Below, one piece after another: positions 25,926 to 34,959 of a stretch of DNA of 64,000 nt. Positions within the stretch are counted from its first letter, which is position 1; each line of letters starts with the position of its first letter. The position numbers and the translations under genes are program-made. This DNA is from Kaustia mangrovi (lineage in GTDB: Bacteria; Pseudomonadota; Alphaproteobacteria; Rhizobiales; Im1), in the NCBI RefSeq assembly GCF_015482775.1, contig NZ_CP058214.1, positions 2,780,501 to 2,844,500 on the forward strand. The letters run 5' to 3'. The notes beneath the pieces were generated by a model. That model was not told where the DNA came from and searched no databases. It saw only the letters and a program-made list of their open reading frames with translations.

Positions 25926-28499
25926 ATGGCTTGGAGCGCGAAGGCGGAGCGCATGACGGCGAGCGAGGGACAGACGGGCGTGACCGTGCGCGCCGGGGCG
26001 GATCTCCTGCCCCGGCGCTTCGCGGACTGGTTCGCCGGTCGCGGCTGGCAGCCGCGCCGCCACCAGCTCGAACTGCTGGAGCACGGCCTTGCCGGGCGCT
26101 CCGCGCTGCTCATCGCGCCGACCGGCGGCGGCAAGACACTCGCCGGCTTCCTGGCGAGCCTCGTCGAGCTGGGGGAGCGGGCCGCCGGTGCAGCGCGGGC
26201 CGGGAGCCGGCTCCACACGCTCTACATCTCGCCGCTCAAGGCGCTTGCCGTCGACATTGCGCGCAATCTCGAGGCGCCGGTGGCGGAGATGGGGCTCGAC
26301 ATCCGCATCGAGACGCGCACCGGCGACACGCCCCAGGGCAAGCGCCGGCGCCAGCGCCTCGACCCGCCGGACATCCTGATCGCCACGCCGGAACAGCTCG
26401 CGCTGATGATCGCCTATCCGGATGCGGAGCGGTTCTTCTCGGGGTTGCGCTGCGTGGTGCTCGACGAGCTGCACGCGCTGGTCGCCAGCAAGCGGGGCGC
26501 GCTGCTCTCGCTGGGGCTCGCCCGGCTCGCGCGGATCGCGCCGCAAGCCCGGCGCACCGGGCTTTCCGCGACCGTTGCCGACCCGGATGCATTGCGGGCC
26601 TGGCTCGTGCCGCAACCCGTGGACGCGCCCGCGCACCATGCCGCACTGGTCGAGGGCGATCCGGGACCGCCGCCCGACATCTCGATCCTGGAGTCGGTGG
26701 AGCGCGTGCCCTGGTCGGGCCATTCCGCGCGCTATGCGATCGGCGAGATCTACGAGGCGATCCGCGCGCGACGCATGGTGCTCGTCTTCGTCAACACCCG
26801 TTCGCAGGCCGAGCTCGTCTTCCAGGAACTCTGGCACGTCAACGAGGACACGCTGCCCATCGCGCTCCATCATGGCTCGCTCGACGTCTCCCAGCGCCGC
26901 CGGGTGGAGCAGGCCATGAGCGAGGGCACCCTGCGCGCGGTGGTCTGCACCTCCACCCTCGATCTCGGCATCGACTGGGGCGATGTCGACCTCGTCGTCA
27001 ATGTCGGCGCGCCCAAGGGGGCGAGCCGCCTCATGCAGCGCATCGGGCGCGCCAATCACCGCCTGAACGAGCCGTCCCACGCGCTGCTCGTGCCGTCGAA
27101 CCGGTTCGAGGTGCTCGAATGCCAGGCGGCGGAGGACGCCGCCGCCGACGGCGAGCAGGACACCGAGCCGCCGGTGGCGGCCAAGCTCGACGTGCTCGCC
27201 CAGCATGTGCTCGGCGTGGCCTGCGCCGGCCCGTTCGACGCCGATGCGCTCTATAGGGAGATCCGCTCCGCCGCCGCCTATATGACGCTCGCCCGCGCCG
27301 ATTTCGACGCGGTGGTCGATTTCGTGGCGACCGGCGGCTATGCGCTGCGGTCCTATGAGCGCTTCGCCCGGCTGAGGCGCACGCCGGACGGGCTCTGGCG
27401 CCTCGCCCATCCGCGCATCGCCCAGCAATACCGCCTCAATGTCGGCACCATCGTGGAGGCCGACATGCTCAAGGTCCGCCTCGCGCGCCAGCGCGGACGC
27501 GGTGCCCGGCGCATGGTCGGTCCGGGCGGCCGGGTGCTCGGCGAGATCGAGGAGTATTTCATCGAGCAGCTCGCGCCCGGCGACACCTTCCTGTTCGCCG
27601 GCCATGTGCTGCGCTTCGAGCGGCTGGAGGAATCGGAAGCGCTGGTGACGCGCACGAGCGCGCAGGAGCCGCGCATTCCCGCCTATATGGGCGGCAAGTT
27701 TCCGCTCTCCACCTATCTCGCCGCGCGCGTGCGCGCCATGCTGGACGATCCCGAGCGCTGGCGGAGCCTGCCGCCGCAGGTGCGCGACTGGCTGTCCATC
27801 CAGCGCTTCAAGTCGCGCGTGCCGAGGCGCACGGAGATGCTGGTGGAGACCTTTCCGCGCGCGAAACGGCATTATCTCGTCTGCTATCCGTTCGAGGGCC
27901 GGCTCGCGCACCAGACGCTCGGCATGCTCTTGACGCGCCGGATGGAGCGCCTCGGCGCGCGGCCCTTGGGCTTCGTCGCCAACGAATATGCGCTGGCCGT
28001 CTGGGCCACGCGCGATCTGAGCCTGATGGTGGAGAGCGGCCTTCTCTCTCTCGCTGCGCTCTTCGAGGAGGACATGCTGGGCGACGATCTCGGCGCCTGG
28101 CTCGCCGAATCGAGCCTCATGAAGCGCACCTTCCGCTCCTGCGCCGTGATTGCCGGGCTGATCGAACGGCGCTTCCCCGGCAAGGAGAAGTCGGGCCGGC
28201 AGGTCACCTTCTCCTCCGACCTCATCTACGATGTGCTGCGCCAGCACGAACCCGACCACGTGCTCTTGCGCGCGGCCTGGGACGATGCGGCGGCGGGCCT
28301 GCTCGATATCCGCCGCCTGAGCGACATGCTGGCCCGCATCCGCGGCCACATCGTCCACCGCAGGCTCGAGACCGTCTCCCCGCTCGCCGTGCCGGTCATG
28401 CTTGAGATCGGGCGCGAACCCGTTTATGGCGAGGCCGATGAAGCCCTTCTCCAGGAAGCCGCCGATGAGCTCGTCGCCGAAGCCATGCGCCTCGTCTGA
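25926..28499 (+). CDS. Ligase-associated DExH-box helicase (Lhr-like)
   Basis: An 857-residue superfamily 2 helicase of the Lhr group found with DNA-repair ligase genes. Visible are Walker A in LLIAPTGGGKTLAGF (about 64-75), ISPLKALAVDIARN, the DELH box VVLDELHAL (about 178-187), LSATVADPD, a C-terminal RecA domain with VVCTSTLDLGIDWGDVDLV and RIGRANHRLNEPS, then the long Lhr-specific C-terminal domain. Lhr proteins translocate 3' to 5' on DNA and help repair crosslinks or oxidative damage. It overlaps the phosphoesterase gene by 35 bases, the conserved pairing. The ligase and exonuclease that often accompany them are not here. Confidence 0.95.
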   Translation: MAWSAKAERMTASEGQTGVTVRAGADLLPRRFADWFAGRGWQPRRHQLELLEHGLAGRSALLIAPTGGGKTLAGFLASLVELGERAAGAARAGSRLHTLYISPLKALAVDIARNLEAPVAEMGLDIRIETRTGDTPQGKRRRQRLDPPDILIATPEQLALMIAYPDAERFFSGLRCVVLDELHALVASKRGALLSLGLARLARIAPQARRTGLSATVADPDALRAWLVPQPVDAPAHHAALVEGDPGPPPDISILESVERVPWSGHSARYAIGEIYEAIRARRMVLVFVNTRSQAELVFQELWHVNEDTLPIALHHGSLDVSQRRRVEQAMSEGTLRAVVCTSTLDLGIDWGDVDLVVNVGAPKGASRLMQRIGRANHRLNEPSHALLVPSNRFEVLECQAAEDAAADGEQDTEPPVAAKLDVLAQHVLGVACAGPFDADALYREIRSAAAYMTLARADFDAVVDFVATGGYALRSYERFARLRRTPDGLWRLAHPRIAQQYRLNVGTIVEADMLKVRLARQRGRGARRMVGPGGRVLGEIEEYFIEQLAPGDTFLFAGHVLRFERLEESEALVTRTSAQEPRIPAYMGGKFPLSTYLAARVRAMLDDPERWRSLPPQVRDWLSIQRFKSRVPRRTEMLVETFPRAKRHYLVCYPFEGRLAHQTLGMLLTRRMERLGARPLGFVANEYALAVWATRDLSLMVESGLLSLAALFEEDMLGDDLGAWLAESSLMKRTFRSCAVIAGLIERRFPGKEKSGRQVTFSSDLIYDVLRQHEPDHVLLRAAWDDAAAGLLDIRRLSDMLARIRGHIVHRRLETVSPLAVPVMLEIGREPVYGEADEALLQEAADELVAEAMRLV

Positions 28500-29184
28500 G
28501 GCGCCGCCCATCCGGCTGAACGGCCTCGATCTCGTGGCCGACCTCTCCGGCGCGCTCTTCGTTCCGGCGCTTGAGACGCTGATCGTCGCCGACCTGCATC
28601 TGGAGAAGGGCTCCGCCTATGCCGCGCGCGGAGTGCACCTGCCGCCCTACGATACAGGCGCGACGCTCGGCCTGCTCCGGGAGGTAACGGCGCGCTACCG
28701 GCCGCGCACGCTCGTCTCGCTCGGCGACAGCTTCCATGACGGCCGCGCCCGCGAGCGGTTGCACGACACGGATATCGCGAGCATCCGCGCCCTGTCCGAA
28801 CTGTGCGACATGGTCTGGATCACCGGCAATCACGACCGCGAGCCGCCCGACGATCTGGGCGGGCAGGTGGCGGGCGAGCTGAGGCTCGGCGACATCGTGC
28901 TGCGCCACGAGCCGTCGACGGGCCTGGCGCTCGAGACGGAGATCTCCGGCCATCTCCACCCCGTCGCCGCGGTGGTCCGACGCGGGCGCAGGGTGCGCCG
29001 GCGGTGCTTCGCGAGCGACGGCGCGCGCCTCGTCCTGCCGGCCTTCGGGGCCTATACGGGCGGGCTCGATGTCCGCTCGCAAAGTTTCGCGGAGGTCTTC
29101 CCATCCGGCCGGTTCACCGTCTGGATGATCGGCCGCGATGCCGTCTACGCCCTTCCCTCGCGGGCGCTTCGTTATTCTGGCTGA
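28465..29184 (+). CDS. pdeM: Ligase-associated DNA damage response phosphoesterase
   Basis: A 239-residue calcineurin-type metallophosphoesterase. The metal ligands are in VADLHLEKG, SLGDSFHDG, ITGNHDREP, RHEPS and ISGHLHPVA. PdeM is a partner of the Lhr-like helicase in a predicted repair system. ATG at 28465 (MSSSPKPCASSEAPPIRL) is preferred because AGGAAG lies 7 bases upstream; earlier in-frame starts at 28402-28438 only add sequence that also codes the helicase C-terminus. Translation is probably coupled to the helicase. The TGA stop is inside the left arm of a long hairpin. Confidence 0.92.
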   Translation: MSSSPKPCASSEAPPIRLNGLDLVADLSGALFVPALETLIVADLHLEKGSAYAARGVHLPPYDTGATLGLLREVTARYRPRTLVSLGDSFHDGRARERLHDTDIASIRALSELCDMVWITGNHDREPPDDLGGQVAGELRLGDIVLRHEPSTGLALETEISGHLHPVAAVVRRGRRVRRRCFASDGARLVLPAFGAYTGGLDVRSQSFAEVFPSGRFTVWMIGRDAVYALPSRALRYSG

Positions 29185-29274
29185 AGCGGCACCGGCCCGC
29201 TCCCCCACCCGGCCACCCATGAGATCATAATTCCGTGGGTGGCCGGGTGGGGGAGCGGGCCGGTGCCGCTTCAG
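29181..29274. terminator. Dispersed long hairpin element, copy C: perfect 39-bp stem
   Basis: Arms 29181-29219 and 29236-29274 are perfect reverse complements over 39 bases, with a 16-base loop that includes GATCATAATTCC. The left arm begins CTGAAGCGGCACCGGCCC and contains the pdeM stop codon; the right arm ends 18 bases before the stop of the convergent DUF3429 gene. This position and structure fit a bidirectional terminator and, in the genome, a mobile or duplicated repeat family. Confidence 0.85.
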
Positions 29275-29292
29275 CAGGGTCTTCGAACCCTC

Positions 29293-29772
29293 TCACGGCG
29301 CGTCGGTGAGGACGAGCCGGGCGAGAATGGAGAGGAGAGCGGCGAGCGAGAGCCCGGTCAGGAGGCCTCTCAGCGCGCCGTACCAGCGCGGCAGCCGGCC
29401 CGATTGCGTGTCGAGCGCGTCCCAGAGGCCGGCGAGAAGCAGCCCCGCGATCAGCAGTCCGACGCCCGGCAGGGGCGGCAGGAGAAGGCTCGCCCAGCCG
29501 GCGGCGGCGGGCAGGGCGGCGAGCGTGAACTGCCGCGCCTGACGGCGCCGGCCGAAACGCGTGTCGAGCGCGGCGCCCCAGCGCACGCCGCCGGCAAAGG
29601 ACAGGACCACCGCGCCATAGGTCAGCGCGACGACGATCCACCGGCCGATCTCGGCGACATCTTTCTCCACCCACACCATCGCCGCGGCGAGAATGAAGGG
29701 AACGGTACCGGCAAGCCCCAGAATGGCTGCCGCGCGCGGTGCCCGGTGCGTCCTGTCGCCGCCGCCCTGCAT
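29293..29772 (-). CDS. DUF3429 membrane protein
   Basis: A 159-residue protein of the DUF3429 family, with about five hydrophobic segments (AAILGLAGTVPFILAAAMV, WIVVALTYGAVVLSFAGG, LPAAAGWASLLLPPLPGV, and LLIAGLLLAGLWDALD). The conserved VLSFAGGVRWGAAL motif is typical of the family, whose function is not known. ATG at 29772 has GAAAGGACG upstream and replaces a longer TTG start at 29808. It converges on pdeM with the 39-bp hairpin between them. Confidence 0.82.
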   Translation of the reverse strand: MQGGGDRTHRAPRAAAILGLAGTVPFILAAAMVWVEKDVAEIGRWIVVALTYGAVVLSFAGGVRWGAALDTRFGRRRQARQFTLAALPAAAGWASLLLPPLPGVGLLIAGLLLAGLWDALDTQSGRLPRWYGALRGLLTGLSLAALLSILARLVLTDAP

Positions 29773-29889
29773 GCGTGTCGTCCTTTCGGTGTGGTCGCGA
29801 CCGGCCAAGGCTTCAGCTTTTCCGCCAGCCTGTCAACGAGATGCCGCGACGGGGTGCGAGCTGCTCCGTGACGGGACGGGCGGGACCGG

Positions 29890-32800
29890 TCAGCCCCGGG
29901 CGTTGCGCAGCCGTTCGAGCACGCCGGCGGTCAATGTGCCATTGACCTCCAGGCCGTTCTGGAGCTGGAAGAGACGCACGGCATTGGCCGTGCCGGCGCC
30001 CATCACCCCGTCCGGCGTGCCGGCGTCGAAGCCGAGCCCGTTGAGCAGGGCCTGGGCTTCCCTGATCCGCTCGCGGTCGCTCAAGGGGGCGTCCGTTTCT
30101 CCGCTGTCCGCCGGTGCGGAGGCCGCCCAGGCGCCGACGGGCGCGATGACGGTATTGGCGCTTGCGTCCTGCTCGCGCGGCTCCCAGGCCTCGACCGTCT
30201 CGTTCAGCTCGGCGAGCTCGTCCGGGGCGAGCTGTTCCTCCAGCGCTTTGGCCTGGGTGGCGGCGTCCTTGTCGCCCCGCGCGGCGGCGATGGCGAACCA
30301 GTGATAGGCCGCCGCCGGGTCTCGCTCCACGCCGACACCGCGCTGATAGAGGATGGCGAGATTGTACTGGCTGTCCTTGAGGCCGAGGGCGGCGGCCCGG
30401 CCGAACCAGTAGGCCGCGTTCGCCAGCGCCGGGTCGCCGGGCTTCGCACCGGCATAGAGCACGGCGAGATTGTGCATGGCCATGGCGTTGCCCCGCTTGG
30501 CGGCGCGCTCGTACCAGTGCTGCGCCGCTGCGAGATCGGCAGGCACGCCTCGGCCCTTCTCGTACATGGTGGCGAGCCGGTACTGGGCCGGGGCGAGGTC
30601 CTGGTCGGCCGCGCGTTCGTACCAGCGTGCGGCCCGCGCCTCGTCGCGCGCCACGACCTTGCCCTCCAGGAAGCGGGTCGCGACGATATATTGCGCCGCC
30701 GGGTCGCCATTGAGCGCGGCGTCGCGCAGGCCCTTGGGGCCTATCGCCGCCGGCAGCACGGGCCGGTCGACGGCCGTCTGGGGGCCGGTCTTGCCACGGT
30801 CGGCCTTGCCGGCAGAGCCCATGGCCGGCCGGGCCGACATGACGGGCTCGCCCGCCGGGGCTTGCGCGCGGGTCTCGGGATCGATCGACCCGGTGGCGAT
30901 GGGATCGCTGGTCGGCGTCGGCCTTGCGGGTTCGGCGGCGGTGCGCTCCGCCCGGTCCGCCTTGGCGGGCGCGGTATCGACGATCCTGTCGAAGGCCGCG
31001 CCGGCAAGGGCGGTGAGGTCGATCCGCCCGGACAGGACGGCATAGCCCGAGGCCGCGGCGACGAGCAGCGCCGCGCCGGCGATGATGAGCGGCCCGCGTC
31101 CGCCGGGCCGGGCCTGCTCGACCGCCTTGCCGGCCTTCTCTGGTCCGGCCGCCTCGTCCGCGGTCGCCTCCTCTCCGCCGGACAGCGGCTCGTCCGCCCT
31201 GTCGCGGCCCTTGAGGAGGCCGAAGGGATTGAAGCGCGATCTCGGCCTGCGCGGATCGTGGGCGGAGGCCTGGGCGGCGCGGCGCGCGGCGGCGATGAAA
31301 TCCTCATGGCGAGAGACGGACTGCATGTCGCCGCCGGTCCCGCGGCCCTCGTCCAGTCCGGTTTCCCCGGCCTTCGGCCCTTCCCCTTCCGCATCCGTTT
31401 TCGTTTCCGGTTCGGCGGGCGGCGGTGGCGGCGCGCCGCGTGCGGCGACCACCTCGCCGGTGGCGGGCTGGGTGGGGGTCCCTTCCTCGTCCGCGTCGTC
31501 GCCGTCTTCCGCGCCGAGCGGGGGCAGGCGCAGATTGCGCACGGTCTCGGGCAGGTCGCGGTCGTCGCTGGAGGACGGTCCGTCCGCCGGCGGCTGCGCG
31601 GCACGCTGTGCCTCCAGGACACCTAGCCGGTCGGTAATCGTCTTCAGCGTGGCCTGGACCGCGTCCAGCGTTTCCTGCGCGCGCCGGTCGCTGGCACGCG
31701 CGCCGTCGCGCACCGCGGCGAGGTCCTCCTGCACCGTGCGCAGCGCCTCGGGCTCGGCGGCGGGCTTGTCCGCCTGGGCGGCGAGCGCCTCGCGCGCGGT
31801 CTGCTCGGCGATCTGCCGGGCCGTCTCGTGCGACTGCCGGAGCTCGGCTGCGAGCGTGTCGAACCGGGCCGGGAGTTCGGCGACCGTGTCGAGCCGGTCC
31901 TCCATGGTCGCCAGCCGCTCAGACAGGCGGGCGACCTCCCCGTCGAGCGCGGACCGGTCGCCGGCGTCCTGTGCGGCGGCGAGCGCAGAGGAGACGCGCC
32001 CCTCCAGGGCATGGATCCGGTTGGAAATCTCGTCTAGGGGCCGGTTGTCATGGGCTTCGAGCGTGCTTTCGAGGCGGCGGGCGAGCGCCTTGAGGCGTTC
32101 GTCCATCTCCGCCACGGGCCCGGCGTCCGGCATGGCCTCCACGCGGTCGCTGATATGGGCGAGCGTCGCCTTGACCGCGGCGAGCTCGCGGCTTGCGGCC
32201 ATCTCCTCGCGTGCGCTCTCGAGCTGGCGGGCAAGGCTCGCGATCTCCTCGCGCAAGCCGTCGATCTCGGCACGGTCGTGCGCGCCGTCGGCCGTTGCGG
32301 CGAGGTCGTGGATCCTGCGCTCGATGTCGCGCAGATCCGCGCGGGTCGCCGCCGCGGTCTCGGCGCTCTCCGGCGCCTGCGCAGTCCGGCCGGCCGCTTC
32401 CACCGCCTCGAGGCGGTGGACGACCCCGGCAAGGCGCCGGTCGAGGGCGTCGAGCGCGTGCGCCGCATCGGCTTCGCCGTCGCGCGCATGTCCGGCCATG
32501 CGCCGGGAAAGCCCGTCCAGCCGCTCGTCGAGGTCGTCGAGCGCGATGCGCGTCCGGCGCTCATTGGCTTCCATATGGTCGACGACGTGTTGCAGCGCGC
32601 TTTCCAGCGCGCGGAAACCCGGCACGTCCTCCGCCCTCGGGGGCGGACGGTGCTCGGCGATCCGGGCCAGACGGTCGTTGAGGCCGGATATGCGGGTATT
32701 GACGCCGCCGAAGGCGTCCGCCGTCTGCCGCTCATGCCGGGCGATCCGGTCGATCACGCTGTCGACGGAAAGATGGGGGCTGCGGTCGTGACCGCGCGCC

Positions 32801-32949
32801 TGGGCGGTCTCCTCGCCGTCGGCGTCCCCGAGAATGACGGCGTTCAGCCATTCGCCGAGCGTGAGGCCGGCCCTGCGGGCCTGCGCCTTCGCCGCCTCGC
32901 GGGCCTCCGGCTCGATCCCTTTGATGCTCCAGGGCACACCCGGCTTCAT
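29890..32949 (-). CDS. PodJ-like polar organiser: coiled coil, membrane span, Sel1 repeats, peptidoglycan-binding domain
   Basis: A 1019-residue protein. Residues 1-50 hold an alphaproteobacterial opening (MKPGVPWSIKGIEPEAREAA and RRAGLTLGEWLN) seen in PodJ/PopZ-pathway proteins. Residues about 60-500 are coiled coil, followed by an acidic Pro-rich linker, one membrane span near 618-640 (LLVAAASGYAVLSG), four Sel1 repeats (about 740-910, for example AQYRLATMYEKGRGVPADL) and a C-terminal peptidoglycan-binding domain (ALLNGLGFDAGTPDGVMGAG). The topology suggests a cytoplasmic scaffold with a periplasmic wall-binding part, as in PodJ, which marks a cell pole. ATG 32949 has GGAAGA upstream. Assignment to PodJ is by architecture. 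Confidence 0.82.
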   Translation of the reverse strand: MKPGVPWSIKGIEPEAREAAKAQARRAGLTLGEWLNAVILGDADGEETAQARGHDRSPHLSVDSVIDRIARHERQTADAFGGVNTRISGLNDRLARIAEHRPPPRAEDVPGFRALESALQHVVDHMEANERRTRIALDDLDERLDGLSRRMAGHARDGEADAAHALDALDRRLAGVVHRLEAVEAAGRTAQAPESAETAAATRADLRDIERRIHDLAATADGAHDRAEIDGLREEIASLARQLESAREEMAASRELAAVKATLAHISDRVEAMPDAGPVAEMDERLKALARRLESTLEAHDNRPLDEISNRIHALEGRVSSALAAAQDAGDRSALDGEVARLSERLATMEDRLDTVAELPARFDTLAAELRQSHETARQIAEQTAREALAAQADKPAAEPEALRTVQEDLAAVRDGARASDRRAQETLDAVQATLKTITDRLGVLEAQRAAQPPADGPSSSDDRDLPETVRNLRLPPLGAEDGDDADEEGTPTQPATGEVVAARGAPPPPPAEPETKTDAEGEGPKAGETGLDEGRGTGGDMQSVSRHEDFIAAARRAAQASAHDPRRPRSRFNPFGLLKGRDRADEPLSGGEEATADEAAGPEKAGKAVEQARPGGRGPLIIAGAALLVAAASGYAVLSGRIDLTALAGAAFDRIVDTAPAKADRAERTAAEPARPTPTSDPIATGSIDPETRAQAPAGEPVMSARPAMGSAGKADRGKTGPQTAVDRPVLPAAIGPKGLRDAALNGDPAAQYIVATRFLEGKVVARDEARAARWYERAADQDLAPAQYRLATMYEKGRGVPADLAAAQHWYERAAKRGNAMAMHNLAVLYAGAKPGDPALANAAYWFGRAAALGLKDSQYNLAILYQRGVGVERDPAAAYHWFAIAAARGDKDAATQAKALEEQLAPDELAELNETVEAWEPREQDASANTVIAPVGAWAASAPADSGETDAPLSDRERIREAQALLNGLGFDAGTPDGVMGAGTANAVRLFQLQNGLEVNGTLTAGVLERLRNARG

Positions 32950-33155
32950 GCTCAACGGTCTTCCGCTCCCGCCGGATCCCGGACTGCGCCTGTGACAGGC
33001 TCCGTCCCGCCCGTTCCTCTCTCCTGTGTCCGGCGATGCGCGGCCGGTCGGACGCCGCGGACTGCCGAACACGACCAAAGGTTAACCGTCGTGGTAAATA
33101 TTCCGTTAAAGGTGTGTTGCGGAGGCCGTGGACGCGCTTGATTTTTTCACCTATC

Positions 33156-33170
33156 TTGACGTTAAGGTAA
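33156..33170 (+). promoter_or_regulatory. Imperfect palindrome upstream of the MerR gene
   Basis: TTGACGTTAAGGTAA is an imperfect 15-base palindrome about 36 bases before the MerR start, in an AT-rich promoter that also has TTGATT 17 bases from GTTAAG. MerR proteins bind such palindromes between promoter boxes, so this may be its own operator. I infer this from position and symmetry only. Confidence 0.4.
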
Positions 33171-33205
33171 GCTTTTCTTGGCCATCGCGCCCAACGGGAC
33201 GGCCC

Positions 33206-33646
33206 ATGGCGGATATCGACAGGCCCGAGACACCTCACGCCCGCACCTATTCCATCAGCGAGCTGTGCCGGGAGTTCGGCGTGAGCGCGCGCACATTGCG
33301 CTTCTACGAACAGAAGGGCCTGCTGCATCCGGGCCGGCGCGGCTGGACGCGCATCTTCAGCCATCGCGACCGCGCGCGCCTCCAGCTCATCCTGCGTGGC
33401 AAGCGTGTCGGCTTCTCGCTGGAGGAAATCCGCGAGATGCTCGACCTCTACAATCTGCGCGACGGACAGGTCACCCAGCTCACCGTGGCCTCGCACAAGA
33501 TGCACGAGCGCCTCGACGGGCTGAAGCGCCAGCGCGTCGAGCTCGACGACGCGATTGCGGAGCTGGAACGCGCGCTGGAGATCGTGGATGGCATGCTGCG
33601 CGAGAGGTCCGCTCAATCGAGCGATCTGGAGCCGGAATCGATCTGA
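33206..33646 (+). CDS. MerR family transcriptional regulator
   Basis: A 146-residue MerR-type regulator: winged helix SISELCREFGVSARTLRFYE (residues about 15-35), the EQKGLLHPGRRGWTRIFSHRDR wing, then a coiled coil (LKRQRVELDDAIAELERALE) and a short tail. No metal-binding cysteines are present in the tail. Of the known branches it resembles those next to acyl-CoA dehydrogenase genes (such as LiuR-type controllers of branched-chain amino acid breakdown), and here it stands 83 bases before one. ATG 33206 is used instead of an upstream frame opening at 33128. Confidence 0.9.
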   Translation: MADIDRPETPHARTYSISELCREFGVSARTLRFYEQKGLLHPGRRGWTRIFSHRDRARLQLILRGKRVGFSLEEIREMLDLYNLRDGQVTQLTVASHKMHERLDGLKRQRVELDDAIAELERALEIVDGMLRERSAQSSDLEPESI

Positions 33647-33729
33647 GCGCGACAATCCGGCCATTTCGAGAGGCTGAGGTGCCGTGACCGGCCGCATGGC
33701 GGGAACGGCCCGACGGGAGGAGAGAGAGG

Positions 33730-34887
33730 ATGAGCGTTCTCGACGTCGCCAGGCCCGGCTGGATGGGCGAGGATCTGGAGATCCTCGCAGAGGCCTCCGC
33801 CCGTTTCCTCGCGCGCGAATGCGTGCCGCACTACGAGCGTTGGGAGGAGGCCGGCATCGTCGACCGCGAGGCCTGGGAGAAGGCCGGCGCGGCGGGGCTT
33901 CTGTGCGCGGAGGTGCCCGAGGCCTATGGCGGACCGGGCGGCAGTTTCGCCCACGATGCGGTGATCACCCACCAGATCGGGCTGGCCGGCGTCGACGGCT
34001 TCGGCATCGCGCTCCACAGCGCCATCGTCGCCCCCTACATCCTCAATTACGGTTCGGAAGACCAGAAGAGGCGCTGGTTGCCACGCATGGTCTCGGGCGA
34101 GCTGATCGGTGCCATCGCGATGACGGAGCCCGCGGCCGGGTCCGACCTCCAGGGGGTCACGACGACCGCGCGCCGAGACGGCAACCAATATGTCCTGTCC
34201 GGCCAGAAGACCTTCATCACCAACGGGCAGAACGCCAATCTCATCGTCGTCGTGGCCAAGACCGACCCGTCGATGGGCGCGAAGGGCACCTCGCTCTTCG
34301 TGGTGGAGACCGACGGGGCGGAGGGCTTCCGGCGCGGGCGCAATCTCGACAAGATCGGGCTGAAGGCGAACGACACCTCCGAGCTCTTCTTCGACGATGT
34401 CCGCGTGCCCGCCGACAGCCTGCTGGGGCCGGAGGAGGGCCAGGGCTTTACCCAGCTCATGGAGCAGCTTCCCCAGGAACGCCTGCTGATCGCCATCCAG
34501 GCCATGGGCCGGATCGAGCGCGCGCTCGCCGTGACGCTCGACTATGTGCAGCAGCGCAAGGCATTCGGCGAACGCATCGTCGATTTCCAGAACAGCCGCT
34601 TCACGCTCGCCGAGGCCAAGACGAAGGCGACGGTGGCGAAGGTGTTCGTCGATCACTGCACGGGGCTCCTGCTCGACGGCGCACTCGACACCGCGACCGC
34701 CTCCATGGCGAAGTACTGGCTGACCGACCTGCAATGCGCCATCATCGACGATTGCCTCCAGCTCCATGGCGGCTACGGCTACATGAACGAGTATCCGATT
34801 GCGCGCATGTACCGCGACGCCCGCGTGGAGCGCATCTATGGCGGCTCCAACGAGATCATGAAGGTCCTGATCTCGCGGACGCTTTAG
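33730..34887 (+). CDS. Acyl-CoA dehydrogenase
   Basis: A 385-residue FAD-dependent acyl-CoA dehydrogenase that forms a 2-enoyl-CoA and passes electrons to ETF. Landmarks are IAMTEPAAGSDLQGV, the FITNGQNANL flavin contact, KIGLKANDTSELFFDDVRVP, ERLLIAIQAMGRIERAL, KAFGERIVDFQ, LQLHGGYGYMNEYPIARMYRDARV and the C-terminal ERIYGGSNEIMKVLISR, whose first Glu in RVERIYGG is the likely catalytic base. Length is typical. The MerR gene upstream probably regulates it. Chain length or branched substrate preference cannot be read by eye. A clear GGAGGAGAGAGAGG site precedes the ATG. Confidence 0.95.
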   Translation: MSVLDVARPGWMGEDLEILAEASARFLARECVPHYERWEEAGIVDREAWEKAGAAGLLCAEVPEAYGGPGGSFAHDAVITHQIGLAGVDGFGIALHSAIVAPYILNYGSEDQKRRWLPRMVSGELIGAIAMTEPAAGSDLQGVTTTARRDGNQYVLSGQKTFITNGQNANLIVVVAKTDPSMGAKGTSLFVVETDGAEGFRRGRNLDKIGLKANDTSELFFDDVRVPADSLLGPEEGQGFTQLMEQLPQERLLIAIQAMGRIERALAVTLDYVQQRKAFGERIVDFQNSRFTLAEAKTKATVAKVFVDHCTGLLLDGALDTATASMAKYWLTDLQCAIIDDCLQLHGGYGYMNEYPIARMYRDARVERIYGGSNEIMKVLISRTL

Positions 34888-34959
34888 GATCACCCCTTGC
34901 CCGGCCGCTGCCGGCGCTCCGTCCCTTCCGCAAACCCCGAAACGATCCGAGACGACCCC

